From Streptomyces sp. SID8352 (GTDB lineage Bacteria > Actinomycetota > Actinomycetes > Streptomycetales > Streptomycetaceae): DNA of 64,000 nt. Location of the stretch: positions 55,107 through 119,106 of the forward strand of contig NZ_WWGX01000075.1 in NCBI RefSeq assembly GCF_009862265.1, given 5' to 3'. Numbering within the stretch: the first letter of the stretch is position 1; every line of letters begins with the position of its first letter. A program made the translations under genes and the position numbers. The notes beneath the pieces were generated by a model. The model was not told where the DNA came from and did no database searches. It saw only the letters and a list, made by a program, of their open reading frames with translations. Shown here piece by piece: positions 46,404 to 58,300 of the stretch.

Positions 46404-49320
46404 TCAGATCAACTCCTCGAGCGGCAGGATCGGTCCGGCAACGGCAACGGCACCGGTGCCGGAACCGGCCGCGGGCGCGGGGACGGAGAGCGGGGAGGGC
46501 GCGGCCGGGGCCGCCGGGACCGGGGCAGGGGTCGGCGCGGGCGCCGTGCCCGCATCCCGGTCCACCCAGTGGCGGACGCGGTGGAAGACCGCGGGCGGCA
46601 GCGCCGGGCGCACCGCGGGGCGCGACGCCGCCTCGGCGTCCGTCAACTCCCGCAGCACCGCATGGCAGTTGACGCCGCCGAAGCCGAACGCGCTCACCCC
46701 GGCCCGGCGCGCGCCCCCGAGCGGGGCGAACTCCCCGAGGACCGTGTGCGGACGGAAGGGCGACCGGTCGAAGGCGAAGCGCGGATTGGGCGTCTCGCAG
46801 TGCAGGGTCGGCGGGATCAGCCGGTGGCGCAGGGCGAGCACCGCCTTCTGCAGGCCCGCCATGCCGGCGGCCATCAGCGCGTGCCCGATGTTGGACTTGA
46901 CGCTGCCCACCGCGCAGTACCCGGTACTCCCGGACCCGTCCCCGAACGCGCGGGTCAGGGCCCGCAGTTCCATCGGGTCACCGATCATCGTGCCGGTGCC
47001 GTGCGCCTCGACCATGCCGATCGCGGCGGGGTCCACACCCGCCGCGCGGTGCGCCCGGCGGACCACCTCCTCCTGGGCCTCCGGGTTGGGCGTCGTCAGT
47101 CCCATGGTGCGCCCGTCGTTGTTGACCGCCACCGACTCCACCACCGCGTGCACCCGGTCTCCGGCGGCGAGCGCCGCGTCCAGCGGCTTGAGCAGCAGGG
47201 CGCCCGCCCCCTCCCCGAGGACCAGGCCGTTCGCCCGTGCGTCGAAGACCCGGCACTCCGCGTCCGGGGACAGCGCGCCGGACGCGCTCAGCTTGAGGTA
47301 CGGCATCTCGTCCAGCAGCAGGTCCGCCGCGGCCACCAGTGCCGTCTCGCACTCGCCCAGTCGCATCGACTGCTCGGCCAGCGACAGCGCGGTCAGCGAC
47401 GAGGAGCAGGCGGTGTCGACCACCAGATGCGGGCCGCGCAGGTCGTAGACCTGGGCGAGCTGGGCGGCGGCGAAGTTCTGGTTGAGCCCCGTCACGGTGG
47501 CGCGGTGCGGGACCCGTACGCGCTGCGCGTACGCCCCCGTCTGCGCCGCCACGAACACGCCGGTACGGGTGCCCGCCAGTTCGGGCCGCTCGTACCCGGC
47601 GTCCCGGAACGCCTGCTCGGCGCACTCCAGGACCAGCCGGATCAGCGGGTCGACATGGGACGCGTCCTCGGCCGCGATGCCGAACGGCTCCGGGTCGAAC
47701 TCCTCGATCCCGTCGAGGAATCCGCCCCACCGGGAGAGCGAGCGCCCCGGTGCCTTCTGCGGCGCGTACAGTTCGGCGGCGCTCCAGCGGGACGCCGGCA
47801 CCTCCCGGATCGCGCTGCGGCCCCCGGCCAGCAGTTCCCAGAAGGCGTCGGTGTCGGGCGCCCCGGGGAAGCGGCTCGCCATGCCGATCACGGCCAGTGG
47901 CCGGGGCCCGGGCACCGCGGCGGGAACGGGGGCCGCCGGGCGCGGCGCGCTGACCGCCGCGGTGGACCGGTCCGGGACGCGGACCGGGTCCCGCCGGTCG
48001 GCCCAGCGCCGTACGCCCTCCGGGTGTTCGCCGGTCAGGAAGGCGGCGAGGCGTCCGGCCGTCGGGTTCTCCAGGACCACCGAGGGGTCGAGCGGGGCGT
48101 CGGCCAGTTCCTCCAGTCTCCCCACCATCCCGGCGATCAGGATGGAGTCCACGCCCAGCTCTGCGAAGGGGGAATCGGCCGACACCGCCTCCCTCGACAG
48201 CATCAGCTCCTGGGCCATGAGGTCGAGGAGGAACTCCTCGACCGCCGCTCCGACGGCAGCGCCCGGGGCGCCTTCCGAGGTCGTCACCTGGGGCTCCTTC
48301 GTCTCGTCCACCGCCGCGTCGTGTGCGTGTGCTTCGGCCGGTGCCTGTGCCTGCGCCTGCGCCGGTGTCCGAGCCTCCGGCTCCGTGGCGCGGACGGTGC
48401 CGTGGTGCGCGCCGCCGGGCCGTACCACCGGCGGGACCGGGCCGGCGGCCACCGTCCCGCCGTCGGCGCGGGGGTCCGCCGCCGGTGCGCCGCCACCTAG
48501 CGGTGGGGCGGGGAGCGCTGCGGGGAGCGGGGCCGGGCCGGTGGCCAGGGGCGGGAAGTGACCGGGGCGGACGGCCGCCGCGACCGCTCCGTCGATCCGG
48601 CCCGCGATCACCCGTTCCAGCAGACCGAGCCCCTCCTTGCGGCCCAACGCGCCGAATCCCGCCTTGTGATAGGCCGCCGCCGTCACCTCACCCATGCCGA
48701 GTCCGGTCCAACTGCCCCAGGAGACGCAGAGGTAGCGGGTGCCGTCGGGTCCTTCCCCGGCATTGCGCTCGGCCGCGTACGCCGACAGATGGGCGTTGGC
48801 GGCGGCGTAGTCGCCCAGTCCGACGGCGAGCCGGGGCAGCACGGCGGAGACCGACGAGTACAGGACGACGAAGTCCGGCCGGTCGGCCCGCACCAGTTCG
48901 TCCAGCACCCGCAGCCCGGCCGTCTTCGGTTCCCAGGTGCCCGCGATGGCGCCGGGCGTGCGGCGCACGAACGCCGGGGGCCTGCGGTCCACCGAACCGG
49001 CGCAGTGCAGTACCCCGGCGACCGGTCCGGAAGCGCCGCGCACACGGTCCAGGAAGCCGGTCAGCCCGGCCCGGTCGGTCAGCGGCCCGGTGTGGACCAG
49101 CACCCGCACGCCACGCCCCTCCAGCTCCAGCACCGTCCGCACCAGCTCCGCGGTCCGCGGGTCCGCCGCGCTCCCCGGTGCCTCCCGGCCCCCGGCCGCG
49201 GCATCCGCGATCCGCGGCCAGTCGGCGCGCGGCGGCAGCGGACGGCGCCCCAGCAGCGCCAGCCCCCGGGCGCCCCGGTCCGCCAGCCGCCGCGCCGCCG
49301 CCAGCCCCAGCCCCCCGAGG
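46404..49320 (-). CDS. trans-AT polyketide synthase, 3' part after frameshift (end of module 2, module 3 KS)
   Basis: This frame continues the gene that begins at 61138. It opens with the second half of the module 2 ketoreductase (GLGLAAARRLADRGA, then VVLYSSVSAVLP and DYAAANAHL, so the catalytic Ser and Tyr are here). An ACP follows (GVDSILIAGM, Ser near 48150), then KS3 with Cys near 47410 in DTACSSSLTAL, intact HGTGT and KSNIGHA. A Pro/Ala-rich tail ends at the stop. The KR has AGSVDRRPP where B-type ketoreductases have Asp, which suggests the other hydroxyl configuration. No ribosome binding site or start is expected at the left of this part; it is the same gene as 49079-61138 with one base missing. 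Restored, the protein would have about 4911 residues. The stop is 2 bp before the next PKS start. Confidence 0.85.
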
Positions 49321-52300
49321 TGCCGCCGGTCACCAGATACGTCCGGCCGGGATCGAGGTCCGGCCGCTCCGGACCGGTCGGCAGCACCCGCAGCGGCCCG
49401 GGCACCCAGCGCCGCGTGCCGCGCAGGCAGACCTCGCCCGGGTCCCGGGTGAGCGCGGCGAGTTCCGCCCGCACGGCGTCGAGCACCGCCGCGGGGTCCG
49501 TCGTGACCGGGTCCAGGTCCACCGAGGCCGCGCGCACGGCCCGGTACTCGGCGCCCACCGACCGGACGAGGGCGGCCATCGCCGCGCCCCGGGCGCGCGG
49601 CGCGGAGTTCCCCAGGGCCTCCCGGCCGCGGGTGACGTGCAGGAGCGACAGTTCGTGCCCGGCCCCGGCGGCGCGGCGCACCAGCTCCTGCAGCAGGCCG
49701 ATCCGGGCCGCCTCCCGGTCCCGCGGTGAGCCGTCCCGCGCGCCGTCGGAGAGATCGGCCAGGTCGGCGACGGCGTCGAGCCGCCCGTAGCGCTCGTACA
49801 GCCGTCCGGCGAGGTCCCGGCCCGCCGCGTGGTCGTCCAGGTCCAGGTCGTACTCGTCGGGGCCCAGATGGGGGAGCAGGCTGCGCTCGCGCACCACGGC
49901 CCAGCCGCTCTTGTCCGCGCCCGCCGCGCGGGCGGCGATCTCGGCCAGCCCGAGGGCGTCCCGCGCCCCGACGAGCAGCACGCCGATCCGCAGGGGGCCG
50001 CCGTCCACGGCGACGGGACCGCTCGCAGATGCTTCCACCCACTCCCGCACCAGCAGTTCGGGGACCACCGCACCGTGCGCCGGTGCGGGCTCCGGAGGCT
50101 CGGCGGCCGGTACGGCGGTCCCGGGGGGAGCGGTGCCCCACGGCACCGCCGGTGCGGCCCCCGGAGAGCCTCTTTCCCCGCGCACCCCGGCGGGTACGGG
50201 CGCCCCGGCGCCCCGGCCCGGAGTCTCCCGGTCCGGCACCGGTGCGGCCGGGAGGACGGCGGCCGGACGGGAGCCGACGGGCACGGCCGGTCCGCCGTCC
50301 GCGTCGCCGCGGGCCGTTGCACCGGGCGCCGGGGCGGGCGCCCCGGCGCCCGTCCCCCCGTCCCGGGGCCCTGCCACGGCCGGGGGGCCGCCCGGCACTG
50401 CCTCGCGCACGGGCCCCGCGCCGCCCCGCACCGTGGCACCCCGCACGGTGTCACCCCGCACCGTGCCGTTCGCGGAGCCGCCCGCCGGAGCGCCGCCGGA
50501 CACGGTGCCAGGGTCGGAAGCCGTGCTACCCGGGGCCGGCCGCGCGGGCATCCCCGTGGGCCCGAACGCGGTGCCGTGGTCGAAGGGATACCCCGGGAAC
50601 GGCACCCGGCGGCGGGGCGTGTCGTGCAGCGCCGTCCAGTCGACCCGTTCGCCCGCCGCCCAGCGCGCCGCGGCGTCCGCCGGATCGGCCGGGCGCACGG
50701 CGGGACCGTCCGCCGCTCCCGGGTGCGGTCCGCCCAGATGGACACCCGGCGTCCCGGCCTCACCCGTGTCCCGCAGACAGGCGGACAGCCGCTCGCACAG
50801 CTCGGCCCGCGACGAGGCGACCACCGCGAGCCGCTCGGCCAGCGGGGTGCGCCCCGTCTGCGACGTCCACGCCAGATCGTCCAGGCGCGCGCCGTCCCGC
50901 GCGACGGCGTCCCGCAACCGTTCGGCGTACGAGGACAGTTGCTCCCGTGTCCGGGCCGACAGCACCACCACCTGCGGCCCCGGCCGGACCTCCGGACGCG
51001 GCGCGGGCACCGGCGGTTCCTCGACCACGACATGCGCGTTGACCCCGCCGAAGCCGAAGGAACTCAGCCCCGCGCGCAGCGGCCCGCCGCCCGACGGAGT
51101 CCACGGCTCGGCGGCGCGCAGCACGCGGAACGGCGAACCCTCCAGCTCCAGAAGTGGGTTGAGGACGTCGAGCCCGGCCACCGGCGGCAGCGTCCGGTCC
51201 CGCAGCGCGTGCACCACGGCGATCAGCCCGGCGACGCCGGCCGCGCTCTCCGGATGGCCGACGGACGCCTTGAGCGCGCCGAGCACCGTGGTCCCGGCCG
51301 GTGCGCCCCGGCCGTCGGAGGCCCGTTCGTAGGCGAGCCGGAGGCCCTGGACCTCGATCGGGTCACCGAGCCTCGTGCCGGTGCCGTGCGCCTCCACGTA
51401 CCCCACCGACTCCGGGGCGACGCCCGCGTCGCGCAGCGCGGCCACGACGGTGTCGGCCTGGCCGCGCGGGGTCGGGGCCGTCAGCGAGTGGCTCCGGCCG
51501 CCGTGCCCGACGGCGGAGCCGCGGATCACCGCCCGGACCGTGTCGCCGTCGGCGAGCGCCCGGGACAGCGGCTTCAGCAGGACCGCGCCGACGCCCTCGG
51601 CCCGAACGTAGCCGTCCGCGCGGCTGTCGAAGGTGTGGCAGCGTCCGCCCGGCGACAGCATGCCGCCCCGGCTGAGCGAGACGTACCACGTCGGTGTCAT
51701 CACCACATTGACCCCGCCGACGAGGGCCGCGTCGCACTCGCCCGACCGCAGTGCCGCGAGGGCGTGGTGCAGGGCGACCAGCGAACTGGAGCAGGCGGTG
51801 TCCACCGTCTCACTGGGGCCGCGCAGGTCCAGCAGGTAGGAGACGCGGTTGGCGACGATGGCGTGCACGTTGCCGGTGACGGTGTGCCCCGCGGCCGCGG
51901 TGCCGTGCGCGCCCAGGACCTCCAGGTAGTCGTGCAGGGTGGCCCCCGCGAAGACACCGGTGCGCGAACCGGCGAACGACCGCGGGTCGTACCCGGCGTC
52001 CTCCAGCGCGTGCCAGCAGGTCTCCAGGAACAGCCGCTGCTGCGGGTCCATCAGGGCGGCCTCGCGCGGGGACAGCGAGAAGTGCGTCGCGTCGAAGCCG
52101 GTCACCGAGTCGAGGAAGCCGCCCGCCCGGCAGTCGGAGGTGCCCGGCTCCCGGCGCGGATCGCCGTCGTACGACCGCCAGTCCCAGCGCTCGGCGGGGA
52201 TCTCGGTGACCATGTCCCGCCCGGCGCGCAGGTTCCGCCAGAACGTCTCGGCGTCCGGAGCGCCCGGGAAGCGTCCCGCCAGGCCCACGACGGCGACGGG

Positions 52301-55300
52301 CTCGGCCCCGCCGCCCCCGCCCGGCCGCGCTGCCGACGCCTTGCCGGAGGGCCCCCCGGTGGTGCCGTGCCGCTCGGTCGTGCCGTGCGGGCCGGAGGTT
52401 CCGGAGGTGCCCGCGGCGCCGGGTGTCCCCACCGGGCCGGGCGTCTTCTCCGGGCCCGAGGCACCCTCTGTACTGGACGATTCCGCCGGCCCGGAGGCGC
52501 TCGCCGCGGCGGACGCGTCCGCCGGGCCCCCGTTCCCGGCAGTTGCCGCCAAATCGGGCGACCGGTCTGCCAACGAGGCCGTGACAATCCCGATGTGACG
52601 CTCCATGAGATGACGGGAGACCGCGTCGACCGTCGGGAACTCGTAGAAGAGCACCGGGGTGAGGGCCGTGCCGAGGGTGTCGTTGAGCCGGTTGGCGAGG
52701 GCGGTCAGCAGGACCGAGTTGAATCCGTAGGCGCCCAGTTCGACCGCCGGGTCGATCCCCTCCGGAGCGATCCCCGCGGCCTCCGCGACCCGGGCCGTCA
52801 CCAGGGCCCGCACCCGCTCCGCGAGGGGCGCCGGATCCTGCGCCGCCGGACTGTCCGGCGCGGGGGCCGTGACGCCCGGCGGGACCGGAGCGGCGCCGGC
52901 CGCTTCGTCCAGCCCGGTCAGCCCGAGCACCGCCCGGGTGCGTCCGGCCCCGGCCCGGGAGACGTACAGGCGCGGCGCCCCGGAGCGGAGGGCCTGCTCC
53001 AGCACCCCCAGCGCCTCCCCGGTCCCGATGGGCACCAGGCCGATGGTCGTCACGGCCAGCGAGGCCGCCTCGGCGTCCAGCCGCATCCCGCCCCCGGACC
53101 AGAGCGGCCAGGCCACGGACACCGTCCGGCCGTACCGCGCCCCCCGCGCGACGTGCGCGTCACGGCGTACGGCGAAGGCGTCGAGATAGGCGTTGGCCGC
53201 CGCGTAGTCGCACTGGCCCGCGTTGCCCACTGTGCCGACGACGGAGGAGAAGAGGACGAACAGCCGGAGCCGGTCCCGGACCGTCAGCTCGTCCAGCAGG
53301 ACGGTGCCCGTGGTCTTCGGCGCCAGCACGCGCGCCATCCGCGCATCGTCCTTGTCCCGCAGCGGCGCGTCCTCGACCACGCCCGCCGCGTGCAGCACCC
53401 CGTCGAGCGCGCCGAAGCGGGACCGGGCCGTGCGGAGCGCGCCGTCCAGCGCGGCGCGGTCGGTGACGTCCGCAGCGAGGTACTGGCCGTCCCCGCCCAG
53501 GGACCGCAGCCGGGAGCGGAACCGCTCGTGCCCGGGGCCCGGCGCCGACCGCCCGACGAGGGTGATCCGCGCGCCGTACCGCGCGGCCAGGTGTTCGGCG
53601 ACCAGGCGCCCGATGCCCCCGGCACCCCCGGTGACCAGGTAGTGGGCCCCTGGGGAGAACCCGGCGTCGTCGCTGCCCCCGCCCCCGCCGCCGTGCGCGC
53701 CGTCGTCCCCGTGGGCCGGTCCGGTCCGGGCGAAGCGCAGCACCTGCCGTCCGCCCGGCCCGATCCGCACCTCGGCGTCGGCGCCGTCCGCCTCCGCCAC
53801 CAGCTCCCGCAGCGAGGGGGCCGCGCCCTCGGCGAGGCGCACCCGGACGTGCCGGAAGCGGCTGGTCTCCCGGGCCAGGGCCCGGCCGAAGGCGGCGACC
53901 GCCCCATCCACCGGGTCCTCGGAGTCCGCCGGGGTCACCTGTACGTGGGTCAGCGGGGCGAGGGCGCCCGCGCAGAGCGCCCGGCCCGCTGCGGCGGGCA
54001 GCCGCCGCAGCACGGCGGTGACGGGATCGCCGGTCGCGGGCCCCGCCCCGCACGCGCGCCGGTCCACCAGGACCACGGGGCCCCGGTCCGCCGCTCGCTC
54101 CAGCAGGGCGAGCAGCCCGCCGGGGTCGCCCCGGCGCAGCGCGACGCCGGGAGCGCCGTCGGCCGTCACCCCCTCCGGGTACTCCACCGCGCGCAGCAGC
54201 GCCCACGGCCCGTCCCCGTCGCCTTCGCCGACCGGCGGGACGCCGGGCGCGTCGAGCACCACGACCGTCCCCGGTGGAGCCCCGCCCGCCGGGCGTCGCT
54301 CGGCCCGGTCCTGCCAGTACGGCGCCCACACGCCGATCGCTTGCCCCTGCTCAGCCTCCTGCCACGGGTCCGGCCACCGGTTCTCCGCCGACGGGTGCGC
54401 GACCGCCGCGCCGGTGACGGCGGTACCGGGACGCGGCGCCGGGGAGCCACGGCGCGGCGCGGCGGCACCTGACTCCGGGACGCCGCCGCCCGTGCCCGGC
54501 GCTGGGACGCCGCCGCCTGCGCCAGGCGCCGGGACGCCGCCGTCCTGGACCGGGGCGGCCGACGGCAGCCAGTACGCGGTCCGTTCGAAGGGATAGGCGG
54601 GCAGCGGTGTACGGCGGGCGGCGGGCAGCAGCGTCGGCCAGTCCGGCTCCGCCCCCTGGGTCCACAGCCGGGCCAGTGTGTCCAGGTCGTCCCGCGCCAC
54701 CAGCGACGCCAGGAAGTCCTGCCCCCCGCCGGGGCCCGAGAACACCCCGGCCAGCGGACCGCCCCGCACCAGCCGCCCCCGGTGCACCAGAGGGGAACCG
54801 CCTCCGACGGCCTCCGCCCGCGCCACGCCGCCACCGTCCGGCCGCCCGGTCCCGACCGGGCCCACCGCGTGGTCCGTACCGTCCCCGCCCTCGGTTCTGT
54901 GCGCGCCGTCACCGCCGTGCGCGCCGAACATTTCGCGCACGCCGTTCGGTTCGTGTGAGCCGCCCGCCAGTGCGTCCAGGGCGGCGAGCAGTTCCTCGCG
55001 GCACCGCGCGGTGAACGCCGCGCGCACGTCCAGGGCCTCCCGGCCCACCCGCAGGGTGTGCGCCACGTCGGCCGGCCGCGCGTCCCTGCCCGAGGGCCCT
55101 CGCAGATGGGCGGCCAACCGTGCCGCGGTGGAGCGGAGTTGCCTCTCCGTGCGGGCCGACAGCACGTAGAGCCCGGTGCCCCCGCACTCGTCCCCTTCCT
55201 CCTCCGGGCGCGCCGTCGCGGCCCCGTACGCCTCCACCACGAGGTGCGCGTTGACCCCGCCCGCGCCGAAGGAGCTGACCCCCGCCCGCAGCGGCGGCAG

Positions 55301-58300
55301 CCCGCCGTCGGCCTCCCGGCCCTCGGGCTCCCACGGTTCGGCGGACGACTGCAACCGGAAGGGTCCGCCGTCCAGTTCGACGAAGGGGCTGGGAGTGTCC
55401 GCGTGCGGGGTGGGCGGCACGACGCGGTGCCTGAACTGGAGCAGCACCTTGGTCAGCCCGGCGATGGCCGCCGCGGGCTCCAGGTGTCCGATGTTCGCCT
55501 TCACGCTCCCCAGGGCGCAGCGTCCCGCCCGCCCCCGCTCCCCGAACGCCGCTCGCAGGGCACGCACTTCGATGGGGTCGCCCAGTGGGGTGCCGCTGCC
55601 GTGGGCCTCCACATAGCCGATGGTGGACGGGTCCACTCCCGCCGAACGCAGGGCCGCCGAGACGAGCGCCGTCTGCGCCTCCGGACTGGGCACCGTGAAA
55701 CCGCTGGTGCGGCCACCGGAGTTGACGGCCGTGCCACGGATCAGCCCGTGGATGTGGTCGCCGTCCGCGAGCGCCCGGGACAGCGGCTTCAGCAGGACCG
55801 CGCCCGCGCCCTCGCCCATCACGAAGCCGTCCGCGCCCGCCGAGAACGGACGGCACGCGTCCGCCCGGGACAGCATCCCCATCTGCGCGTACTGGATGTG
55901 CCGCACCGGATGCAGCACCAGGTTGACGCCGCCCGCGATGGCCGCTTCCACCTCACCGCGCCGGATCGCCTCGCAGGCCAGGTGCAGCGCCACGCCCGAC
56001 GACGAGCAGGCGGTGTCCACCACCATGCTGGGACCCGACAGGTCCAGGACGTAGGAGACGCGGTTGGCGATGCCGTAGGTGTCGGTGTACGGGTGGGGGG
56101 CGCGGCCGGCGGCGGCGGCGTCGGCCGCGAGGGCCCGGTAGTCGTCCGCCATGGCGCCCACGTAGACACCCGTGTTCCGTTCCAGGGAGTGCCGGTCGTA
56201 CCCGGCGTCCTGGACCGCCTCGACCGCCGTCTCCAGGAACACCCGCTGCTGCGGGTCCATCTGCTCGGCGTCGCGCGGGGCGATATGGAAGTACAGCGGG
56301 TCGAAGTCCGCCACCCCGTCGAGGAAGTTGCCGACCCCGCTGTACGTGCGGCCCGGCCCGCCCCCGGGTGTGTACAGCGAGGCGTGGTCCCAGCGGTCGG
56401 CGGGCACCGGGCCGGCCGCGCTGCGGCCGTGGAGCACGTTCCGCCACAGCTCTTCGAGGTCGCGGGCGCCCGGGTAGCGGCCGGCCAGGCCGACGACGGC
56501 GACCGGTTCGTGCCCCCGGTCACCGGGGGAGCCGTCGGCGGACGCGGCGCGGATCGCGGGGGAGGCGGCGGACGCTGCCCCGGTGCCCGCCGCGGCCGGA
56601 CCGGTGGCCCGTTTCCCCTCCGTCTCCCGCACCGGGGCCCCCGTCGGGAGCTGCGGCCGGGCCTGCGGCACCGCCCGGGGGCCGGGTGCGGGCGTGGCGT
56701 CCGGATCGTCCCCGGCCAGGACCGCCGCCACCTCGCCCAGCGTGCGGTGCTCGAAGAACAGGGTCGTCGACAGGCGGCCGTACCGCTCCTCCAGCCGGAC
56801 GATCGCGTCCACCATGGCCAGCGAGGTCAGACGGACCGACTCCAGCGTCGTGTGGCCGCCGAGTTCGGCGCGCGGTACCCCCGTCACCTCGGCCACCGCC
56901 GCGCACACCGCCTCCCGCGCCCGGGCGAGCGCCCCGCCGGGGGCGGACGGCACGCCGCCCCCGGAGGCCGGGTCGGCCGCGGTGTCCGGTCCGGGTGGGA
57001 ACACGTCCGGCGCGGACGGCGCCGACGGGGCCGCGGACGTCCCCTCCGCGGGTGCCCCGGACACCGGCAGCGGTGCCGGCGGAGGCACCGGGGGCGGCGC
57101 CGACACTCCGGCGCTGTCCGGGCGGTGCGCGCCCGGTCCGGTCGCCCGCAGCACGGACGCCAGCGGATCGGGGTCCTCCGCGAGGGCGGTCAGGGCCCGT
57201 CGGCGCGCCCGCTCCCGCACCGCCTCGTGCGAGAGCGCCGTCTCGGAGCCGGACGCCCGCAGCTCCGGAGCCCCCTCCGGTCGTACGCCCTCCCGGTGGG
57301 TACCCTCCGGCTCCCCGTGCGCGTCCCCCGCCGACGCGCCCTCCGGTGCGAAGACCACACCGGCGACCTCCGCGACCGGCGCCCGGTACCGGACGCGGCC
57401 GTCCTCGCCCGGCTCGGCCCGGGAGCCGAGCACCGAGTCGAAGAAGCGGCCCACCGGGGTGTTCCGCGGGCTCGGCACGAACGGCATCACCAGCCCAGCC
57501 ACCCCCGCCCCGGCCAGATCCCGCGCCACGGCGGCCAGGAGGGCGTGCTCGACCCCGCGCCCCAGCACCCGGCAGCTCAGCAGGAAGGTGTCGAGGACGG
57601 CGTCCGGCCCCTCCCCGTCCGGCCCCTCCCCGTCCGGCCGGGTGACGGCCAGGCCGACCAGCCCGTAGTCCCCGAACCGGTCCCGCACCCGCACGGCCCG
57701 GACCCGCACCCCCGGCCCGGCCGCGAGCGCCCGCAGCTCCGCCTCCCCGCGCCGGACGGTGGAAAGGTTGAACTGGTTGGTGCGATAGGTCAGTTGGGAC
57801 AGCCTCGGGTACTGCTCGGGCGTGGCCGGGGCCACGTCCACCACCAGGCCGAGCCCTGCGATGAAGTCGGTGAACGAGGCGGCGTCGCGGCGCATCGCGT
57901 CGCGTTCCCCCCGGGCCCGGTAGAAGTCGGCGCGACGGCGGTCCTCGTCCGTGACGGCGAGCCGGTCCACCGACCACAGCCGGTCCAGGAAGGCGGGGAC
58001 GTCCTCGTCCTCCCCGGGCAGCCGCACCGCCAGCACCTCGGGGTGGGCGGCGCGCACCGCCGCCACCTCCACCGGGTTGTCGTCCAGGAAGAGGAAGCCG
58101 TCCAGGCCCAGGTCGAGTTCGGCGGCGAGGGAGGCCAGGCTGAGCGCCTTGGGCTCCCAGTTCACCCGGCGCGCGGTGATGTGCCCGGGGCGCAGCGGCA
58201 TGTCCTCGCGCACCGCCAGCACCTCCTCCACGTCGGCCGCCTCGTTCTTGCTGGCCAGGCAGAGCAGGACGCCCTCCGCCCGCCTGGCCACGGCCCACTC

